Source: Bacteroides sp. M10 (GTDB taxonomy: Bacteria; Bacteroidota; Bacteroidia; Bacteroidales; Bacteroidaceae). Taken from it: a stretch of 64,000 bases of DNA. Each line of letters opens with the position of its first letter. Position 1 is the first letter of the stretch. The stretch lies in the NCBI RefSeq assembly GCF_014334015.1, contig NZ_CP060488.1:1446501-1510500 (forward strand), in the 5' to 3' direction. The notes below the pieces were generated by a model. It had not been told where the DNA came from. It saw only the letters and a program-made list of their open reading frames with translations, and ran no database searches. Positions 27,330 through 37,490 of the stretch are shown here, piece after piece. Position numbers and translations under genes: made by a program.

Positions 27330-27337
27330 TAAATTTG
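27330..27337 (+). promoter_or_regulatory. -7 element (TAAATTTG) for leuS
   Basis: TAAATTTG matches TAnnTTTG, 54 bases before the leuS start codon. No clear upstream box was seen. Confidence 0.45.
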
Positions 27338-27391
27338 TGCCTCGAATTAGAAATAACAGTATAAATCACTATAAATAAAAACTTTATCACT

Positions 27392-30226
27392 ATGGAGTAC
27401 AATTTCAGAGAAATTGAAAAGAAGTGGCAGAAAAGGTGGGTGGAAGAGAAAACCTACCAAGTTACGGAAGATGATTCGAAGCAAAAATTTTATGTACTAA
27501 ACATGTTCCCTTATCCATCAGGAGCCGGCCTACACGTAGGACACCCGCTGGGATATATTGCTTCCGATATTTATGCCCGTTACAAACGACTGCAAGGCTT
27601 CAATGTACTCAATCCGATGGGATATGACGCATACGGTCTGCCTGCAGAACAGTATGCCATCCAAACCGGACAGCATCCTGCAATCACTACCGTCAAAAAT
27701 ATCGACCGTTACCGCGAGCAGTTGGATAAGATAGGGTTCTCTTTCGACTGGAACCGTGAAATCCGTACTTGCGACCCGGAATATTATCACTGGACACAAT
27801 GGGCCTTCCAAAAAATGTTCAATAGCTACTATTGCAACGACGAACAGGAAGCCCGTCCTATCGAAGAATTGGAAAAAGCTTTTGCAATCTACGGAAACGA
27901 AGGATTAAACGCCGCTTGCAGTGAAGAAATCAGCTTTACTGCCGAAGAGTGGAATGCCAAAAGTGAAAAAGAACAGCAGGAAATCCTGATGAACTATCGT
28001 ATCGCTTATCTGGGTGAAACAATGGTAAACTGGTGTGCTGAATTAGGAACTGTATTGGCGAACGACGAAGTAGTGGACGGAGTCAGCGAACGTGGCGGCT
28101 ACCCCGTTATACAAAAGAAAATGCGTCAATGGTGTCTGCGTGTATCTGCTTACGCACAACGCCTGCTCGACGGATTAGATACGATCGACTGGACAGATTC
28201 TCTGAAAGAAACTCAAAGAAACTGGATCGGACGCTCGGAAGGTGCTGAAGTGCAATTCAAAGTAAAAGACAGTGATCTCGAATTCACCATTTTCACCACT
28301 CGCGCAGATACAATGTTCGGTGTCACCTTCATGGTATTGGCTCCGGAAAGCGAACTGGTGGCACAATTAACTACTCCTGAACAAAAAGCAGAAGTAGATG
28401 CTTACCTTGACCGTACCAAAAAACGTACGGAACGCGAACGTATCACCGACCGTAGTGTTACCGGTGTATTCAGCGGCTCGTATGCCATCAACCCGTTCAC
28501 AGGTGAAGCAGTGCCCGTCTGGATCAGCGATTACGTATTGGCCGGATACGGAACAGGTGCTATTATGGCTGTACCTGCACATGATAGCCGCGACTATGCA
28601 TTCGCCAAACATTTCGGACTGGAAATTCGCCCGTTGGTAGAAGGTTGTGATGTAAGCGAAGAAAGTTTCGATGCCAAGGAAGGTATCGTTTGCAACTCTC
28701 CACGCCTTGAAGTTACTCCTTATTGCGATCTTTCGCTGAACGGACTGACTATCAAAGAAGCGATAGAAACAACCAAGAAATATGTAAAAGAACATAATCT
28801 GGGGCGTGTGAAAGTGAACTACCGTCTGCGTGACGCTATCTTCTCACGCCAGCGTTACTGGGGCGAACCGTTCCCTGTTTACTACAAAGACGGAATGCCT
28901 TACATGATCGACGAAAGCTGTCTGCCACTGGAACTTCCGGAAGTAGCTAAATTCCTGCCTACCGAAACAGGTGAACCTCCATTGGGACACGCTACTAAAT
29001 GGGCTTGGGACACAGTAAACAAATGTGTAGTAGAAAATGAGAAGATTGACAATGTAACTGTCTTCCCGCTGGAATTAAATACCATGCCGGGATTCGCCGG
29101 TTCTTCGGCATACTATCTCCGTTACATGGACCCACGCAATCATAAAGCACTGGTTGATCCGAAAATCGATCAGTACTGGAAAAATGTAGACCTTTATGTA
29201 GGTGGTACCGAACATGCTACCGGACACTTGATCTACTCTCGTTTCTGGAATAAATTCCTGCACGATGTAGGTGTATCTATCATGGAAGAACCATTCCAGA
29301 AGTTAGTAAACCAGGGAATGATTCAAGGTCGCAGTAACTTTGTATATCGTATCAAAGATACCAACACCTTCGTTTCGTTAAACCTGAAAGATCAGTACGA
29401 AGTTACCCCTATTCACGTAGACGTAAATATCGTATCTAATGATATTTTAGATTTGGAAGCATTCAAGGCATGGCGTCCTGAATATAAAACGGCCGAGTTT
29501 ATCCTCGAAGACGGAAAATACGTTTGCGGATGGGCAGTTGAAAAGATGAGTAAGTCAATGTTCAATGTTGTCAATCCGGATATGATTGTTGAAAAATACG
29601 GTGCAGATACACTTCGTATGTACGAAATGTTCCTTGGCCCGGTAGAACAATCCAAACCGTGGGATACCAACGGAATTGACGGTGTACACCGTTTTATCCG
29701 CAAATTCTGGTCGCTGTTTTACAGCCGTACAGACGAATATCTGGTAACGGACGAACCTGCAACGAAAGAAGAATTGAAGAGCCTTCATAAATTGATTAAG
29801 AAGGTGACAGGTGATATTGAACAGTTCTCTTATAATACATCTATCAGCGCATTCATGATTTGTGTAAACGAACTCTTCAACCTGAAATGCAGCAAAAAAG
29901 AGATTTTGGAACAGCTCATTATCACTCTTGCACCTTTCGCTCCGCATGTTAGCGAAGAGCTGTGGGATGTACTGGGACACGAAACTTCCGTATGCGACGC
30001 CCAATGGCCTGCATACAACGAAGAATATCTGAAAGAAGACACTGTCAACTATACCATCTCTTTCAACGGAAAGGCACGTTTCAATATGGAATTTGCAGCA
30101 GATGAAACTTCGGACGCTATCCAGACGGCAGTATTAGCCGATGAACGTTCACAGAAGTGGATTGATGGCAAGACTCCGAAGAAAGTCATTGTCGTTCCGA
30201 AAAAGATTGTAAACGTTGTTGTTTAA
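27392..30226 (+). CDS. leuS: Leucine-tRNA ligase
   Basis: Class I aminoacyl-tRNA synthetase that charges tRNA-Leu. The HIGH motif is HVGH at residues 48-51 in [17 protein letters not shown], the KMSKS loop is exact at residues 718-722, and the large CP1 editing domain (about 230-430) includes the threonine-rich [17 protein letters not shown] and the conserved [16 protein letters not shown]. 944 residues agrees with Bacteroides LeuS. It is a single gene with its own promoter and a repeat element after the stop. Confidence 0.98.
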   Translation: MEYNFREIEKKWQKRWVEEKTYQVTEDDSKQKFYVLNMFPYPSGAGLHVGHPLGYIASDIYARYKRLQGFNVLNPMGYDAYGLPAEQYAIQTGQHPAITTVKNIDRYREQLDKIGFSFDWNREIRTCDPEYYHWTQWAFQKMFNSYYCNDEQEARPIEELEKAFAIYGNEGLNAACSEEISFTAEEWNAKSEKEQQEILMNYRIAYLGETMVNWCAELGTVLANDEVVDGVSERGGYPVIQKKMRQWCLRVSAYAQRLLDGLDTIDWTDSLKETQRNWIGRSEGAEVQFKVKDSDLEFTIFTTRADTMFGVTFMVLAPESELVAQLTTPEQKAEVDAYLDRTKKRTERERITDRSVTGVFSGSYAINPFTGEAVPVWISDYVLAGYGTGAIMAVPAHDSRDYAFAKHFGLEIRPLVEGCDVSEESFDAKEGIVCNSPRLEVTPYCDLSLNGLTIKEAIETTKKYVKEHNLGRVKVNYRLRDAIFSRQRYWGEPFPVYYKDGMPYMIDESCLPLELPEVAKFLPTETGEPPLGHATKWAWDTVNKCVVENEKIDNVTVFPLELNTMPGFAGSSAYYLRYMDPRNHKALVDPKIDQYWKNVDLYVGGTEHATGHLIYSRFWNKFLHDVGVSIMEEPFQKLVNQGMIQGRSNFVYRIKDTNTFVSLNLKDQYEVTPIHVDVNIVSNDILDLEAFKAWRPEYKTAEFILEDGKYVCGWAVEKMSKSMFNVVNPDMIVEKYGADTLRMYEMFLGPVEQSKPWDTNGIDGVHRFIRKFWSLFYSRTDEYLVTDEPATKEELKSLHKLIKKVTGDIEQFSYNTSISAFMICVNELFNLKCSKKEILEQLIITLAPFAPHVSEELWDVLGHETSVCDAQWPAYNEEYLKEDTVNYTISFNGKARFNMEFAADETSDAIQTAVLADERSQKWIDGKTPKKVIVVPKKIVNVVV

Positions 30227-30233
30227 AAACAAA

Positions 30234-30305
30234 TTAGGCACGGATTACACAGATAACACGGTTTTGATTAATTAGAACCACGAAATCCTTGTAATCCGTG
30301 CCTAA
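30234..30305. repeat. REP-like intergenic inverted repeat (TTAGGCACGGATTACA)
   Basis: Arms 30234-30249 and 30290-30305 are exact 16-bp reverse complements around a 40-base centre containing further CACGG/ACAC words. I recall similar CACGGATTACAC units as a dispersed intergenic repeat in Bacteroides, but cannot confirm copy number from one window. It may act as the leuS terminator. Confidence 0.6.
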
Positions 30306-30322
30306 CATAATTATAAATCCAA

Positions 30323-31240
30323 ATGCATAAACTGACAAAAGCGGAAATAATGAGAGAAGTGAAAGATTATATCTACATCACTCTCGGATTGATAAGCTAT
30401 TCTTTGGGATGGGCAGTATTCCTATTACCTTATCAGATCACTACCGGAGGAACTACCGGTATCGGAGCTATTATCTATTATGCAACAGGATTTCCAATCC
30501 AATGGTCATACTTCATTATAAATGCAGTGCTGATGACCTTCGCCATCCGGATATTAGGTCCCAAATTTAGCATAAAAACCACTTATGCTATTTTCATGTT
30601 GACCTTTTTACTCTGGTTATTCCAGCTAGTGGTAAACAATTACATAAAAGCACCGGATATGACGCCTGACGGCAAACCGTTATTGCTTGGTATAGGACAA
30701 GACTTTATGGCTTGTATTATCGGTGCAGCCATGTGTGGTGTAGGTCTGGGCATCACTTTCAACTACAACGGAAGTACGGGTGGAACAGATATTATCGCTG
30801 CTGTTGTTAATAAATACAGAGATGTATCACTCGGACGAATGATTATGATCTGTGATGTATTCATTATCGGTTCCTGTTATTTTATATTCCATGATTGGCG
30901 TCGGGTTATCTTTGGTTTTGTCACTCTGTTTATCATCGGTGTTGTGCTCGACTGGATTATCAACAGCGCCCGCCAATCGGTTCAATTCTTCATCTTCTCC
31001 AAGAAATATGATGAAATAGCCGACCGGATTATTAAAGATGCCGACCGGGGAGTTACAGTACTCGACGGTACGGGATGGTACAGCAAAAACAACGTAAAAG
31101 TGCTGGTAGTACTTGCCAAGAAACGCCAGTCACTCGAAATCTTCCGCCTGGTGAAACGAATCGACCCGAATGCATTCATCTCACAAAGCTCCGTCATCGG
31201 TGTATATGGTGAAGGATTCGATAAACTGAAAGTGAAATAG
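30323..31240 (+). CDS. YitT family membrane protein (DUF161 plus DUF2179)
   Basis: 305 residues with five or six hydrophobic helices (DUF161; the first covers ITLGLISYSLGWAVFLLPYQ) followed from about residue 215 by the cytoplasmic DUF2179 domain (KYDEIADRIIKDADRGVTVL, then GWYSKNNVKVLVVLAKK). The conserved GGTTGIG and GGTDIIA repeats of the family are seen. The transported substrate is unknown. The start at 30323 is 97 bases beyond leuS and the gene is followed 47 bases later by rdgB; the two may be co-transcribed. Confidence 0.85.
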   Translation: MHKLTKAEIMREVKDYIYITLGLISYSLGWAVFLLPYQITTGGTTGIGAIIYYATGFPIQWSYFIINAVLMTFAIRILGPKFSIKTTYAIFMLTFLLWLFQLVVNNYIKAPDMTPDGKPLLLGIGQDFMACIIGAAMCGVGLGITFNYNGSTGGTDIIAAVVNKYRDVSLGRMIMICDVFIIGSCYFIFHDWRRVIFGFVTLFIIGVVLDWIINSARQSVQFFIFSKKYDEIADRIIKDADRGVTVLDGTGWYSKNNVKVLVVLAKKRQSLEIFRLVKRIDPNAFISQSSVIGVYGEGFDKLKVK

Positions 31241-31287
31241 GCAATTCACCAAGCCATAAACAACCTCTGTAAAAACAATATTAAACA

Positions 31288-31869
31288 ATGAAACGCAAAC
31301 TTGTATTTGCCACCAATAACGCTCACAAACTCGAAGAAGTGGCCGCGATTCTCGGAGATAAAGTCGAATTGCTTAGCCTGAATGACATCGGTTGCCACAC
31401 AGACATTCCCGAAACAGCTGATACACTGGAGGGTAATGCCCTGTTGAAATCTTCTTTTATCTATAACAATTATCACCTGGATTGTTTTGCCGACGACACC
31501 GGTCTGGAAGTAGAAGCGCTGAACGGAGCTCCCGGCGTCTATTCCGCCCGCTATGCAGGAGGAGAAGGACACGACGCACAAGCCAATATGCTCAAACTGC
31601 TTCACGAACTGGAAGGGAAAGAGAATCGCAGAGCACAATTCCGCACTGCTATTTCTCTCATTCTGGATGGAAAGGAGTATCTCTTCGAAGGAGTGATAAA
31701 AGGCGAAATAATCAAAGAAAAACGGGGTGATTCCGGATTCGGTTACGATCCTGTATTCAGACCGGATGGTTACGATCAAACTTTTGCAGAACTGGGAAAC
31801 GATATTAAAAATAAAATCAGTCACCGGGCATTAGCTGTAGAGAAACTTTGCGAGTTTCTGCAACGCTGA
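31288..31869 (+). CDS. rdgB: Non-canonical purine NTP pyrophosphatase (RdgB/HAM1)
   Basis: House-cleaning enzyme that hydrolyses ITP, dITP and XTP to monophosphates so that they are not built into DNA or RNA. The N-terminal [12 protein letters not shown] substrate-binding motif, [26 protein letters not shown] and the FGYDPVF segment are all present. 193 residues is standard. Its antisense strand has a similarly long open frame that is not a gene. Confidence 0.97.
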   Translation: MKRKLVFATNNAHKLEEVAAILGDKVELLSLNDIGCHTDIPETADTLEGNALLKSSFIYNNYHLDCFADDTGLEVEALNGAPGVYSARYAGGEGHDAQANMLKLLHELEGKENRRAQFRTAISLILDGKEYLFEGVIKGEIIKEKRGDSGFGYDPVFRPDGYDQTFAELGNDIKNKISHRALAVEKLCEFLQR

Positions 31870-31986
31870 TTATTCTGACTATTGTTTCGTCCAATTTATT
31901 ACTCTGACATCATTGAATCCATCAACAGTCGATTCGAGTTTTGTGGATTTCTTAACTATATGATACAGAGTTTCATAAAAGAGATA

Positions 31987-32017
31987 TTGCTTACTTCCAA
32001 AGAAAATTATTACTTTG
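31987..32017 (+). promoter_or_regulatory. Promoter of the OmpA-like lipoprotein gene
   Basis: TTG at 31987-31989, a 20-base spacer and TTACTTTG at 32010-32017, one base off TAnnTTTG. It lies 18 bases before the start codon, so the leader would be very short. Confidence 0.45.
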
Positions 32018-32034
32018 CAGAAAAATAAAACGCA

Positions 32035-32877
32035 ATGAAGAAAGTTACATTATTTACTCTACTGACGTTACTATTATGTACTTCATGTGTAACGAAAAAG
32101 AAGTTTATGCTCGCAGAGATGGCGGCTACCACAAGCAAAGATAGTTTACAAAGACTATTGACCGACTGCCGTAACACAGGCGACCAGATGTCAGCACAAA
32201 TCAAGAAACTGTTGCGTGATACAACTCAAATGGGAAACAGTATCCGTCAGTATCAAAGTATCCTGAATGTGAACATGACTGAACAGGAAAAACTGAACGC
32301 CCTGTTAAGCCAGAAGAAAAATGAGCTTAGCGAAAGAGAACGCACTATCAACGAGCTGCAGGATATGATTAATGCTCAAAATGACAAAGTGCAGAAACTA
32401 TTGAGCAGCGTGAAAGATGCATTGCTGGGCTTTAGCACCGACGAACTGACCATCCGTGAGAAAGATGGGAAAGTGTATGTAGCCATGTCGGATAAATTAC
32501 TGTTCGAATCAGGAAGTGCCCGCTTGGATAAGCGCGGTGAAGAAGCTCTTGGCAAACTGGCCGAAGTGTTGAACAAACAGACAGACATTGATGTATTTAT
32601 CGAGGGACATACCGACAACAAACCTATCAACACGGTGCAGTTTAAAGACAACTGGGATTTGAGTGTGATTCGTGCTACTTCTGTTGTTCGCATCCTAATT
32701 AAGAACTATCATGTGAATCCGCTGCAAATACAACCCAGCGGCCGTGGTGAATATATGCCTGTTGCCGATAATGAGACAGCAGAAGGCAGAAGCAAAAACC
32801 GCCGTACGGAGATTATCATGGCTCCGAAACTGGATAAGTTGTTCCAGATGTTGCAGACTTCGGAAGAGGCTAAATAA
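32035..32877 (+). CDS. OmpA/MotB-domain lipoprotein
   Basis: Outer-membrane-anchored, peptidoglycan-binding protein. Signal peptide with lipobox CTSC (Cys18); a heptad-rich coiled-coil (about 35-125, including LNALLSQKKNELSERERTIN); then the OmpA domain from about residue 140, with FIEGHTDNKPI and the conserved Arg-rich SGRGEYMPVADNETAEGR and NRRTEI. Members tether the outer membrane to the cell wall. 280 residues, one gene with its own promoter. Confidence 0.9.
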   Translation: MKKVTLFTLLTLLLCTSCVTKKKFMLAEMAATTSKDSLQRLLTDCRNTGDQMSAQIKKLLRDTTQMGNSIRQYQSILNVNMTEQEKLNALLSQKKNELSERERTINELQDMINAQNDKVQKLLSSVKDALLGFSTDELTIREKDGKVYVAMSDKLLFESGSARLDKRGEEALGKLAEVLNKQTDIDVFIEGHTDNKPINTVQFKDNWDLSVIRATSVVRILIKNYHVNPLQIQPSGRGEYMPVADNETAEGRSKNRRTEIIMAPKLDKLFQMLQTSEEAK

Positions 32878-32955
32878 AAATTATACTATAAAAGATTATA
32901 TTACCCTATAGAGGTACTAATTAAAAGAGAATATATCAAAACTCTCTTTTCCACA

Positions 32956-32996
32956 AAATCCCCCACACTACAGATAGTTTGTAGCGTGGAGGATTT
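32956..32996. terminator. Hairpin between convergent genes
   Basis: Arms 32956-32971 and 32981-32996 pair at 14 of 16 positions with two A/C mismatches, closing on a 9-base loop, and the plus-strand side runs into T-rich sequence. It lies between the OmpA-like gene and the GH92 gene. Confidence 0.5.
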
Positions 32997-33082
32997 TAAT
33001 TTATAAGGAGTTTAACACTCTATTTGTTATGAAAAACAAACCCTATTTCAATACAAATCCAGTGATATAAACCTTATTCTAT

Positions 33083-35290
33083 TTACTTTCCCCAGTTCGA
33101 TGGTTTCTTTCCCATCTTAAACACCATCGTACCACCATTTATGATATCCCCATGAGTGATAAAGTAATCCTTATATTTCTTTCCGTTTAAAGTAACCGAC
33201 TGAATATAAATATCCTCCGGTGACTTGCGCAAGGCTTGAATACGGAATTCCTTATTGCCCGCAAGTTTCAATGTACACTCATCGAAAGCAGGAGTACCAA
33301 TGATATATCGGCCATCGGCAGGATTTACCGGATAGAATCCCATAGCACTAAACACATACCATGCCGACATCTCTCCACAATCATCATTTCCGGCATATCC
33401 GGAAGAAGTATTATTATACAGATTATTTATAATGTGGCTAACGTACTTTTGAGTTTTCCACGGTTGTCCTGCATAGTTGTAGAGGTAAGCGACATGATGG
33501 CTAGGTTCATTGCCGTGTGCATACTGACCCACAAATCCCGAAGCATTATCATTTAATTCCCCGCTCCGGTGATGAGTAGTAAAGAATGTATCCAGTTTCT
33601 GTTCAAAAGCCTTTGCTCCACCCGTCAGTTCAATCAACCCTTTGACGTTGTGCGGAACATACCAGAAATACTGCCAGGCATTTCCTTCCGTAAACGGATA
33701 ACCTCCGTTTGCACCGTATTTATAAGGATCGAAAGGTTCCATCCATTCTCCCTTATCATTCTTCGACTGGAAGAAACGAGTTGCCGGATTGAAAAGATTC
33801 CGGTAGAATTCAGAACGCTGGTAGAATCGTTGGTAGTCGGTGTCTTTTTTCAGTTTTGCAGCCAGTTGAGCAACACACCAATCATCAAAAGCCTGTTCCA
33901 ATGTAATGGAAACCGATTGAGTCTGAATATTTTCGGGCATATAACCATACTTCTCCCATACTTCAAAAGGAGAATTAAGATGCGCAGTGATCGAACTGTT
34001 GTATACTGCCTCATAAGCCTTTTCCACATCAATTCCAGGGATACCTTTCAGAATGGCATCCGCAATAACAGGGATGGAGTGATTGCCAATCATGCAGTAA
34101 TTGTCCTGTCCCCATAATTGCCAGACAGGCAGATAACCGTAATAATCATACTGCCGTATCATGCTCTTTACGAAATCGGCCACACGCTCGGGTTCGAGCA
34201 AAGTATAGAGCGGATGTACCCCGCGGAAAGTATCCCAAAGAGAGAAAGTAGTATAATGCGTTTCATTACTACTCACCTTACGAGTTGTATAGTCCGCCGC
34301 CATATATTCACCGTTCACGTCAGACATCGTATTAGGCTGTATCATCGTATGATAAAGAGCGGTATAGAAAATCTCCTTTTGAAGTTCGGTTCCTTTCACG
34401 TCAATCTTTCCCAGTTCCTGTTCCCAGTCGGCATCTGCTGCTGCCACATACCGATCGAAATCCCAATGGGGCGCTTCCTGGTCCATGTTCTGACGGGCGT
34501 TTTCCATAGAGACAGACGAAAGGGCTACTTTGCAATTAAGCGGTTTGTCATCCAGTTTTCCAAAGTGGAAACAGCCGTGGAGATTGGTTCCATTAATCAC
34601 CGCTGTGTTATCGTGTACACGCCCCCCGTCTCTTAACGTAGAGGAAAGAATCGGACTCGAAAATTCCATATAGAAATAAATCTTACGCAATTTGGCCCAT
34701 CCTGTAATAATGCGATACCCCTCTACAGCATGATTGTTCAGGATACGGATTTGAGAGTTGATGATGCGACGTCCCCAACTGCCTTTATTGGCCGAATGGT
34801 CTAAATCCAGTAGTATCTCCGCGTCCTTGTCAGCCGGATACTGATAACGATGAATACCGGTTCTTTGAGTGGTAGTGAGTTCGGCATTGATATTTTCGTC
34901 TTTCAACATTACCTGATAATAACCGGGACCGGCTTTCTCTTCTTCATGAGTGAATGCAGAAGAAGTACGTCCGCTACTGGTTGGCATGATGAGAATATCA
35001 ATTAGGTCGGAAGCCCCCGTACCACTCAAGCGGGTGTGACTGAAACCGTAGATGGTACGCTTATTATAATCATAGCCGGACGCATCTCCCCAGTCAGGAG
35101 CTTCATTTGTATCAGGCGAAAGTTGTATCATGCCGAATGGTGAAGTTGCTCCCGGATAATTATTACCCGACAGACCTCCATTGATGGCCCCTGTACCAAT
35201 GAAAGGATTCACATACTTAGTGATTTCTCCGGCTTGGGAAGTAGCCAAAGCCAGAGAAAAAGCACAGATTCCTGTTATAAACCTATTCAT
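33083..35290 (-). CDS. GH92 alpha-mannosidase
   Basis: Calcium-dependent exo-alpha-mannosidase that trims alpha-1,2 (or 1,3/1,4/1,6) mannose from N-glycans, fungal mannans or similar. The GH92 layout is complete: N-terminal beta-sandwich opening YVNPFIGTGAINGG, then FGMIQLSPDTNEA and IYGFSHTRLSGTG; the catalytic barrel shows YAHGNEPSHHVAYLYNYAGQ and GNDDCGEMSAWYVFSAMGFY, which carry the calcium and acid residues. I use the ATG at 35290 (735 residues): it opens a signal peptide (MNRFITGICAFSLALA), while the TTG at 35311 would overlap the preceding gene's stop. Last gene of the minus-strand utilization operon, 10 bases after GH36. Confidence 0.93.
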   Translation of the reverse strand: MNRFITGICAFSLALATSQAGEITKYVNPFIGTGAINGGLSGNNYPGATSPFGMIQLSPDTNEAPDWGDASGYDYNKRTIYGFSHTRLSGTGASDLIDILIMPTSSGRTSSAFTHEEEKAGPGYYQVMLKDENINAELTTTQRTGIHRYQYPADKDAEILLDLDHSANKGSWGRRIINSQIRILNNHAVEGYRIITGWAKLRKIYFYMEFSSPILSSTLRDGGRVHDNTAVINGTNLHGCFHFGKLDDKPLNCKVALSSVSMENARQNMDQEAPHWDFDRYVAAADADWEQELGKIDVKGTELQKEIFYTALYHTMIQPNTMSDVNGEYMAADYTTRKVSSNETHYTTFSLWDTFRGVHPLYTLLEPERVADFVKSMIRQYDYYGYLPVWQLWGQDNYCMIGNHSIPVIADAILKGIPGIDVEKAYEAVYNSSITAHLNSPFEVWEKYGYMPENIQTQSVSITLEQAFDDWCVAQLAAKLKKDTDYQRFYQRSEFYRNLFNPATRFFQSKNDKGEWMEPFDPYKYGANGGYPFTEGNAWQYFWYVPHNVKGLIELTGGAKAFEQKLDTFFTTHHRSGELNDNASGFVGQYAHGNEPSHHVAYLYNYAGQPWKTQKYVSHIINNLYNNTSSGYAGNDDCGEMSAWYVFSAMGFYPVNPADGRYIIGTPAFDECTLKLAGNKEFRIQALRKSPEDIYIQSVTLNGKKYKDYFITHGDIINGGTMVFKMGKKPSNWGK

Positions 35291-35300
35291 AGCAATTGAT

Positions 35301-37457
35301 TTATTCAGCAATGATTTCTACAATCCGACTGTTCAGTTGTTGAGTAGTAAACACTTCCAGTCCCACATTCATCAGATACTCTCCTGAATACAGTTGATCG
35401 TTACCTTGAAGCGAAGAATTGCTACCCGGCATCAAATTGATTTCCTTCACACGATACATTCTATCAGCATCCAATCCCTGCAAACGTACCGGTAATACCT
35501 TTTCTGCATAACGCGGATGGATATCAAATGCATACAACACAGCTTTATTCTTATCTTTATTTACATACATAGAAGAGGTATGATTACTGCCATAAGGAGA
35601 AACCAAACGATACAGATCTCCATCAAGAATTACAGGTTTCAAACGATTATAATTTTCCACAGCCTGATTGCAATAGATATGGTCATTCTCGTTCATATCA
35701 TCCAGCTTGATATCAAAACCCAGTTTACACATCATTGCCACATCCGTACGGAACTTGATGCTGGTTCCCCGGTTCCAGGTCGTAACATGTGCACACATCG
35801 TCTTACTAGGAAATATTTGTGAGAATCCCCATTGAATAAATAAACGTTCGATAGGGTCCGTATTGTCGCTAGGCCAGAATTCCGTAAAGTATTTCAATGC
35901 TTCGAAGTCAGAGCGTCCGCCGCCACCGGCACAAAGCATCATCGGCAAATCCGGATATTTATTTTTCACACGCTCCAACACTTTATACAGTCCGCGCACA
36001 TATTCGATATACAGATGCGACTGTTTATCCTTCAGATAGGAAGAGTAGATATTGGTGATAGGACTATTGCAATCCCACTTAAAGAAAGCGATTCCCGGAT
36101 AGTTTGTCATCAATTTGTCTACCACACCGAATACATGATCCTGCACTGCCGGATTACTCAAGTCGAGTACCAACTGATTTCTGAAATAATATTCATCCCG
36201 ATTAGGCAGATGAATCACCCAATCTTTATGCTTTTCATACAGTTCACTTTTCGGATTCACCATTTCAGGCTCTATCCATATTCCGAATTTGATACCTTTC
36301 TTTTGTGCCTCTTCTACCAAACGTCCTACACCATTTGGCAGTTTATCCGCCGTTTCTTTCCAATCACCCAGTCCTTGATGATCGCTGCTACGCGGATATT
36401 TATTACCAAACCATCCATCATCGAGCAGAAACATATCCACTCCCAGTTTGACAGCCTCATCCATCAATCCAATCAACTTATTCTCATCAAAATCAAAATA
36501 AGTAGCTTCCCAATTGTTAAGTAGTGTCATACGGGTCTGGTCACCCTTCTTAACCTGATACTTGCGCGCCCAATCATGAAAGTTACGGCTGGCCTCTCCC
36601 TTACCGTTCAGGCTATAAGTGAAATAAAAATCTGGTGTGCGAAAAGTTTCTTTGGCAGGAAGGTTGTATTCCGAAGCGTACGGATTAATACCGGAAATGA
36701 TACGAAGTTCATTCTTATTATCCACTTCAAAGGTAAAACGGAAGTTACCTGTCCACCCCAAAGTACCGACTAATACCTCTCCTGAATTTTCCTCCGACGG
36801 AGCACCCAGAGACAACTGGAAAAACGGAGAAACAAACATATTGGCACGCGCACCCAACTTGGTATCAATCGTTTTTTTACCAAATGCCAATTCACGCTCG
36901 GCTATGTTAACCTCATGTGCCCAGTCACCGGAAAACTCTGTGAGAAAATACTTATCACGGTTAAGATGGAGCATGGAAGAAGCATATTTGCTCAATACAA
37001 CAGGTTTCTTCTCCTGATGATTGATTTCAGTGAATGTCTTGATGATATTTTCCGCAGTATACGTTATATAGTGCAATTTCACAGTCACAGGATATTTGTC
37101 ATCCTTTAGGGTAATCACCGTTTCTACACTTCCGTCATTCTGTCGGCTACTACTATGTTCCACATATTTCAACAATAAAGATGGGTTTCCATCATTATGA
37201 AGCACTTGAATAGCCGGCTCGAAATAATCCTCTGCCCCATGTGTGATATAAACCTCGGTTCCCTGCGGCAAGTAGGCAAAGTCCGATTCATGATTCAGTT
37301 TTTTACCCAGATAACGCTGGTATAAACGACCGTTGTCTCCCACCTGAAAGATCAGGCTTGTGCAATCAGTTTCAATCTTAATAATAGGTTTGTCAGCTGC
37401 CTTCAACATACAGGAGATGCCCAAAAGACAGAATAAGAGAATAGCTTTTACTTTCAC
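35301..37457 (-). CDS. GH36 alpha-galactosidase
   Basis: Retaining exo-alpha-galactosidase with an N-terminal signal peptide (LLFCLLGISCMLKAA). It has the GH36 N-terminal beta-supersandwich (to about residue 300) and a TIM barrel with FLLDDGWFGNKYP, the nucleophile region FFKWDCNSPI and the acid/base region FWPSDNTDPIER. CAGGGGRSDFEAL is the substrate-binding glycine-rich segment. 718 residues is normal. It lies 33 bases after the esterase gene and 10 before GH92, all on one strand, so the group is almost certainly one transcript. Substrates could be alpha-1,6 or other terminal galactose. Confidence 0.93.
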   Translation of the reverse strand: MKVKAILLFCLLGISCMLKAADKPIIKIETDCTSLIFQVGDNGRLYQRYLGKKLNHESDFAYLPQGTEVYITHGAEDYFEPAIQVLHNDGNPSLLLKYVEHSSSRQNDGSVETVITLKDDKYPVTVKLHYITYTAENIIKTFTEINHQEKKPVVLSKYASSMLHLNRDKYFLTEFSGDWAHEVNIAERELAFGKKTIDTKLGARANMFVSPFFQLSLGAPSEENSGEVLVGTLGWTGNFRFTFEVDNKNELRIISGINPYASEYNLPAKETFRTPDFYFTYSLNGKGEASRNFHDWARKYQVKKGDQTRMTLLNNWEATYFDFDENKLIGLMDEAVKLGVDMFLLDDGWFGNKYPRSSDHQGLGDWKETADKLPNGVGRLVEEAQKKGIKFGIWIEPEMVNPKSELYEKHKDWVIHLPNRDEYYFRNQLVLDLSNPAVQDHVFGVVDKLMTNYPGIAFFKWDCNSPITNIYSSYLKDKQSHLYIEYVRGLYKVLERVKNKYPDLPMMLCAGGGGRSDFEALKYFTEFWPSDNTDPIERLFIQWGFSQIFPSKTMCAHVTTWNRGTSIKFRTDVAMMCKLGFDIKLDDMNENDHIYCNQAVENYNRLKPVILDGDLYRLVSPYGSNHTSSMYVNKDKNKAVLYAFDIHPRYAEKVLPVRLQGLDADRMYRVKEINLMPGSNSSLQGNDQLYSGEYLMNVGLEVFTTQQLNSRIVEIIAE

Positions 37458-37490
37458 GGTATATTTATTTAATGTTATTGCAATTATTTT

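Noticed and set aside
31246..31824. 192-codon open frame antisense to rdgB
   Set aside because: It covers almost exactly rdgB, which has full motifs on the other strand; the antisense translation is Phe/Ile/Cys-rich with no recognisable domain, so it is a shadow.
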